56,045 nucleotides of DNA from Microbacterium sp. (GTDB taxonomy: Bacteria; Actinomycetota; Actinomycetes; Actinomycetales; Microbacteriaceae), in assembly GCA_031177765.1 (NCBI GenBank), contig JAPSKH010000014.1:1-56045 (forward strand). Direction: 5' to 3'. This document shows, in pieces, positions 53,196 through 56,045 of the stretch. Each line of letters begins with the position of its first letter. Position 1 is the stretch's first letter. The notes beneath the pieces were generated by a model. That model was not told the origin of the DNA. It made no database searches and saw only the letters and a list, made by a program, of their open reading frames with translations. Both the position numbers and the translations under genes were made by a program.

Positions 53196-54131
53196 ATGTC
53201 CCTGGACCTGCGCGGACTGAACCCCGCCCCCGTCACCCCGTTCACCACCGATGGCGACGTCGACTACGACGCCATCCAGCGCCTGGGCTCGTGGCTCGGC
53301 TCGATCGACGGCGTCAAGAGCCTCGTCGTCCTCGGTCACGCAGGCGAGGGCACCTTCCTCACCGAGGAGGAGCAGCTCGACGTCATCCGCGCGTTCGTCG
53401 CGTCCACCGAGGGCCGTGTTCCGGTCATCGCGGGCATCACCAAGGAAGGCAACAAGACCGCCGCGCTCGAGGCCAAGAAGGCGGTCGAGGCGGGCGCCGC
53501 CGCCGGTCTCGTCTACCCTTCGCACGGGTGGCTGCGCTTCGGCTTCCAGGACGGCGCACCGCAGTCGCGGTACCGCGAGATCTACGAGGAGTCCGGTCTT
53601 CCGCTCATCCTCTTCCAGTACCCCGACAACACCAAGGCGTCGTACGACCTCGACACCCAGCTCGAGATCGCGGGGCAGGAGGGCGTGTTCGCCACGAAGA
53701 ACGGCGTGCGCAACATGCGCCGCTGGTACACCGAGATCCCCGCGCTCCGCGCCGCGTACCCCGACCTGCAGATCCTGTCGTGCCACGACGAGTACCTGCT
53801 CCCGACGATGTTCGATGTCGACGGCCTGCTCGTCGGCTACGGGAACATCGCCCCGGAGGCGCTCGTGGAGCTCATCGAGGCCGGCAAGGCGCAGGACTAC
53901 CCCCGCGCGCACGAGATCCACGAGCGGCTGCTGCCGGTGACGAAGAACGTCTACCACCGCGGCTCGCACATGGAGGGCACCGTCGCGCTCAAGTGGGGCC
54001 TGGTCAACCGCGGCATCCTCGAGCACGCGACCGTGCGCACGCCGCTGCTGCCGCTTCCCGACGGCGCGGATGCCGAGATCGCCGCCGCGTTCGCCTCCGC
54101 CGGTCTCGGCAAGGTCACCGTCTCGGCCTGA
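53196..54131 (+). CDS. DapA/NanA-family aldolase or lyase
   Basis: The 311-residue protein has Schiff-base K168 in FATKNG, Y142 in LFQYPDN and a GHAGEG phosphate-like loop (48-53) where DHDPS has GTTGE. It belongs to the DHDPS/NAL family, whose members cleave 2-keto-3-deoxy acids or act as deaminases on hydroxyproline-derived compounds. The LacI control and FAD/Gfo oxidoreductases nearby argue for catabolism, not lysine synthesis. GAGGAG lies 6 nt before the ATG. A hairpin separates it from the Nramp-fold transporter. Confidence 0.88.
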   Translation: MSLDLRGLNPAPVTPFTTDGDVDYDAIQRLGSWLGSIDGVKSLVVLGHAGEGTFLTEEEQLDVIRAFVASTEGRVPVIAGITKEGNKTAALEAKKAVEAGAAAGLVYPSHGWLRFGFQDGAPQSRYREIYEESGLPLILFQYPDNTKASYDLDTQLEIAGQEGVFATKNGVRNMRRWYTEIPALRAAYPDLQILSCHDEYLLPTMFDVDGLLVGYGNIAPEALVELIEAGKAQDYPRAHEIHERLLPVTKNVYHRGSHMEGTVALKWGLVNRGILEHATVRTPLLPLPDGADAEIAAAFASAGLGKVTVSA

Positions 54132-54137
54132 CCCTCC

Positions 54138-54172
54138 TGAGGGGCGGCGGTCCGCCCGATCGCCGCCCCTCA
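54138..54172 (+). terminator. Hairpin between aldolase and Nramp-fold genes
   Basis: TGAGGGGCGGCG (54138-54149) pairs perfectly with CGCCGCCCCTCA (54161-54172) around 11 nt. It lies 6 bp after the aldolase stop. It may reduce downstream expression; no T-run is present. Confidence 0.6.
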
Positions 54173-54248
54173 CCCCGACCTCACCCCTGAGCACCCAGTC
54201 AACGACGACTTCGCGGCAACGACGCCGCCCAGCGACGAAGGATCGACG

Positions 54249-55559
54249 ATGAGCAATCGCACCACCGACCGCCACACCTCCACGACGCCCGGAACGGGCT
54301 ACGGCCGCGTCTCGACTGACACGATGAGAAGCATCGTGAACGCCCGCAGCACGCGTCGCTCCTTCTGGCAGCAGCTCGCCCTCATCGGCCCCGCCTTCGT
54401 GGCGGGTGCGTGGCAGTTCGGGCCCGGCAACCTCACCACCGCCGTCCAGGCGGGCAGCGGCTACCAGTACGCGCTGATCTGGGTGATCGTCGTCTCGACG
54501 ATCCTGATGATCTTCCTCACCGACATGAGCGTCCGTCTCGGCATCAAGTCCCCGGTGTCGCTCATCGCCTCGATCAAAGAGCACCTCGGCACCTGGGTCG
54601 GCGTCGTCGCCGGCATCGGCATCTTCCTCATCACCCTCTGCTTCTCCGTGGGCAATGCCGTCGGCTCGGGCCTGGGGCTTTCGATGCTGTTCGGCGGCAA
54701 CCCCGTGATGTGGACCGTCATCTGCACGGTCGCCGTCGCCGCGCTCCTTCTCCTGCGCAACGTCTACCGCGTCATCGAGAAGGTGCTCGTCGCCATCGTC
54801 GCGCTCATGGCGGTCGCCTTCGTCGTGTCGGCGTTCGTGTCCCATCCGGATTGGGCGGCAGCCGGGGCGGGTCTGCTTCCCGCCGTGCCCGACGGCTCCT
54901 GGCTGCTCATCGTCGCCCTGGTCGGCACGAACTTCTCGATCAACGCGGCGTTCTACACGTCCTACGGCACCAAGGAGCGGGGTCGCACCGAGGCGGACTA
55001 CCGTGACGTCACGATCGTCGACACCATCCCCGGCATCGTCGCCCCCGGCGTCATGACCGCCCTGGTCATCGTGGTCGCCGCGGCCGTCCTCGGCAAGACC
55101 GGCGAAGCGGCGCCCACGATCGTCGCACTTGCCGGCATCTTCGAGCCGCTCGCCGGTCCCATCGGATCGGCCGTCTTCGCGCTCGGGTTCTTCGGCGCCG
55201 CGTTCTCATCGATGATCGCGAACGCCACTGCCGGCGGAACCATGCTGTCCGATGGCCTCGGCCGCGGTGCGTCGTCGAGCTCCCGGTCCGCGAAGATCAT
55301 CAGCGGCAGCATCCTCGCCTTCGGCGTCATCGTCGCACTCATCTTCCAGACGTCGCCCGTGCAGCTGATCGTCATCGCACAGGCCTTCACGATCTTCGTC
55401 GCGCCCGTGCTCGCTGCGCTCATCATCGTCATGGCGAACCGGCGTTCGCTGATGGGCGACATGCGCAACCGCTGGTGGCAGAACGTGCTGGGCGTCATCG
55501 GTCTGGTTGCGGTGCTCGCCCTATCGGTGCGACTGCTGGTCACGCTGATCGGCGGGTGA
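54249..55559 (+). CDS. Nramp-fold transporter with a non-canonical metal site
   Basis: The 436-residue protein has a 40-residue hydrophilic N-terminus and about eleven hydrophobic segments with the Nramp layout. The TM1 motif DPGN of metal transporters reads GPGN (58-61), and the TM6 block that normally contains MPH reads SIN (230-232). Two key metal ligands, the TM1 aspartate and the TM6 methionine, are therefore absent. It may carry an organic acid or a different cation. It is downstream of a DapA-type aldolase under probable LacI control. RBS: GAAGGA before ATG 54249. Confidence 0.85.
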   Translation: MSNRTTDRHTSTTPGTGYGRVSTDTMRSIVNARSTRRSFWQQLALIGPAFVAGAWQFGPGNLTTAVQAGSGYQYALIWVIVVSTILMIFLTDMSVRLGIKSPVSLIASIKEHLGTWVGVVAGIGIFLITLCFSVGNAVGSGLGLSMLFGGNPVMWTVICTVAVAALLLLRNVYRVIEKVLVAIVALMAVAFVVSAFVSHPDWAAAGAGLLPAVPDGSWLLIVALVGTNFSINAAFYTSYGTKERGRTEADYRDVTIVDTIPGIVAPGVMTALVIVVAAAVLGKTGEAAPTIVALAGIFEPLAGPIGSAVFALGFFGAAFSSMIANATAGGTMLSDGLGRGASSSSRSAKIISGSILAFGVIVALIFQTSPVQLIVIAQAFTIFVAPVLAALIIVMANRRSLMGDMRNRWWQNVLGVIGLVAVLALSVRLLVTLIGG

Positions 55560-55569
55560 GCTTCAAGAG

Positions 55570-55599
55570 GAGGCGGGTTCGTTGCGGCGGACCCGCCTC
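55570..55599 (+). terminator. Hairpin terminator behind Nramp-fold gene
   Basis: GAGGCGGGT (55570-55578) pairs with ACCCGCCTC (55591-55599) over 12 nt, 11 bp after the stop codon. It is the only plausible terminator of the aldolase/transporter operon. Confidence 0.6.
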
Positions 55600-55606
55600 T
55601 CGCATG

Positions 55607-55683
55607 TGGACGCGACGGCGGGAGTCGAACCCGCAACGCACCCCGGGTATGAGCCGGTGCCCGGGACCGCCCGGATCGCCGCG
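55607..55683 (-). tRNA. Atypical tRNA-like sequence with CAU anticodon
   Basis: The minus strand gives 77 nt with an encoded 3' CCA, a 7-bp acceptor stem (one G-U pair), a perfect T-stem GCGGG/CCCGC with loop TTCGACT, and an anticodon loop CTCATAC reading CAU. Oddities: position 8 is A not U, the D-loop is only 6 nt, the anticodon stem has an A-G mismatch at its base, and the variable region is 7 nt. It may be a divergent methionine-type or isoleucine-type tRNA or a decayed copy. Confidence 0.5.
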
Positions 55684-55776
55684 ATGTCACCCACGGTAGA
55701 GGCCCAGGCGTAGCGGCGCATCAGCGTGAACAATGGTTTCGCTATGGGTCTGTGCGTGACAGGCGGGGTGGCGGCG

Positions 55777-55810
55777 GCGTTTCGTCTCGCTTCGCTCGCT
55801 CAACGAACGG
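55777..55810 (+). repeat. Dispersed 34-bp repeat, copy 2
   Basis: GCGTTTCGTCTCGCTTCGCT followed by CGCTCAACGAACGG differs from copy 1 at only three positions. It lies in the gene-free end region. Confidence 0.75.
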
Positions 55811-55830
55811 GGGGCCGGCGGCGTGGCGAG

Positions 55831-55863
55831 GCGTTTCGTCTCGCTTCGTTGCTCAACGACCGG
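55831..55863 (+). repeat. Dispersed 34-bp repeat, copy 3
   Basis: GCGTTTCGTCTCGCTTCGTT followed by GCTCAACGACCGG repeats copy 2 with a short internal deletion. The two copies form a direct repeat with a 54-bp period. Confidence 0.75.
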
Positions 55864-55989
55864 GGCAAGCGGCGGGGGTGTTTCCTCTCGCCCGGTGGCG
55901 CTCGCTGGCCGATCGGTGCGCCGCTCATGCGATGTGGGGAGCGGTAGGAGTCCGGCACCGGTTCCTCCACAGAATCGCTCGTTGTTAGG

Positions 55990-55998
55990 TTGTCCACA
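55990..55998 (+). promoter_or_regulatory. DnaA-box-like 9-mer
   Basis: TTGTCCACA matches the actinobacterial DnaA-box consensus exactly. A weaker CTCCACA lies 19 bp upstream. A single box is not an origin; it may be a regulatory DnaA site for the next gene, or chance. Confidence 0.3.
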
Positions 55999-56020
55999 GA
56001 AGCGCCCGTGACCTGGGCTT

Positions 56021-56032
56021 TACGCTGAGTGG
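56021..56032 (+). promoter_or_regulatory. Leaderless promoter -10 of the last gene
   Basis: TACGCT (56021-56026) plus 6 nt leads to the ATG at 56033, the same leaderless spacing seen at several other starts in this window. Confidence 0.4.
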
Positions 56033-56045
56033 ATGTCGGACCCCC
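56033..56045 (+). CDS. Start of a truncated CDS (first residues MSDP)
   Basis: The window ends four codons into a possible gene. The ATG is preceded by a TACGCT box at leaderless spacing but by no ribosome site. Nothing can be said of its function. Confidence 0.3.

Larger units (their letters stand above)
55560..56032. other. Gene-free 473-bp terminal region
   Basis: No convincing gene is present. It holds a terminator hairpin, the tRNA-like sequence, two direct-repeat copies, a DnaA-box-like 9-mer and a leaderless promoter. The short open frames here are repeat-derived and biased. Confidence 0.6.

Noticed and set aside
55960..56000. Chromosomal replication origin at the window end
   Set aside because: Only one good DnaA-box-like 9-mer is present, with no AT-rich unwinding element and no dnaA or dnaN gene.

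Overview
The window is high-GC, gene-dense DNA with GC-rich third codon positions, many stop/start overlaps of the ATGA/GTGA type and several TAnnnT boxes placed 6-7 nt before a start codon, as in leaderless actinobacterial promoters. Protein features (actinobacterial LigD-type polymerase, HemD fused to an OmpR-type DNA-binding domain, NERD protein) and base composition suggest a Microbacteriaceae chromosome, most like Microbacterium; the genus is an inference. I saw no transposase, integrase, phage gene or CRISPR array.

Layout. 1-8041: housekeeping and stress genes (metallo-hydrolase with divergent TetR regulator, stand-alone NHEJ polymerase, XRE regulator, PIN-domain protein, Bax inhibitor-1 protein, glycerophosphodiesterase, ABC-2 exporter pair). 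8042-20848: a catabolic island for an acidic sugar or glycoside. A GntR regulator, an enolase-superfamily protein, an SDR dehydrogenase and a DapA-type aldolase form one 4-nt-overlapping operon. Divergently there is a sugar-binding lipoprotein, two unrecognised large glycosidase-like proteins, two CUT1 permeases and a second acid-sugar dehydratase. Three copies of a GGTATACC-centred palindrome tie the island into one regulon.

20867-22750: two membrane proteins. 22820-29909: assimilatory nitrite reduction operon nirC-nirB-nirD with siroheme synthase, uroporphyrinogen-III synthase/regulator and a CbiX-type chelatase. 30149-32348: two SDR enzymes diverging from only 20 bp, followed by an FadR-type regulator. 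32355-33344: an unrecognised protein. 33583-44379: a fructan/sucrose locus with a LacI regulator, a complete Dpp/Opp-type (not CUT1) ABC transporter, one cytoplasmic and one Tat-exported GH32 enzyme, and a PfkB sugar kinase.

44468-45868: NERD-domain membrane protein and a wrecked WYL/YafY regulator. 45873-55559: a second candidate catabolic system. A LacI regulator with two tandem operators faces an amino-acid-type ABC transporter, a Gfo/Idh/MocA oxidoreductase and a DadA-like FAD oxidoreductase. A further LacI regulator diverges from a DapA-type aldolase and an Nramp-fold transporter that lacks the canonical metal-site residues. The window ends (55560-56045) with a hairpin, an atypical CAU tRNA-like sequence, two copies of a short dispersed repeat, a DnaA-box-like 9-mer and the first codons of another gene.

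The best candidates for undescribed biology are the 8-21 kb glycoside/acid-sugar island, the LacI-controlled amino-acid-transporter/Nramp-like locus at 46-55.6 kb, the peptide-type transporter dedicated to GH32 substrates, and the recurring hairpin between binding-protein and downstream genes in three unrelated ABC operons.
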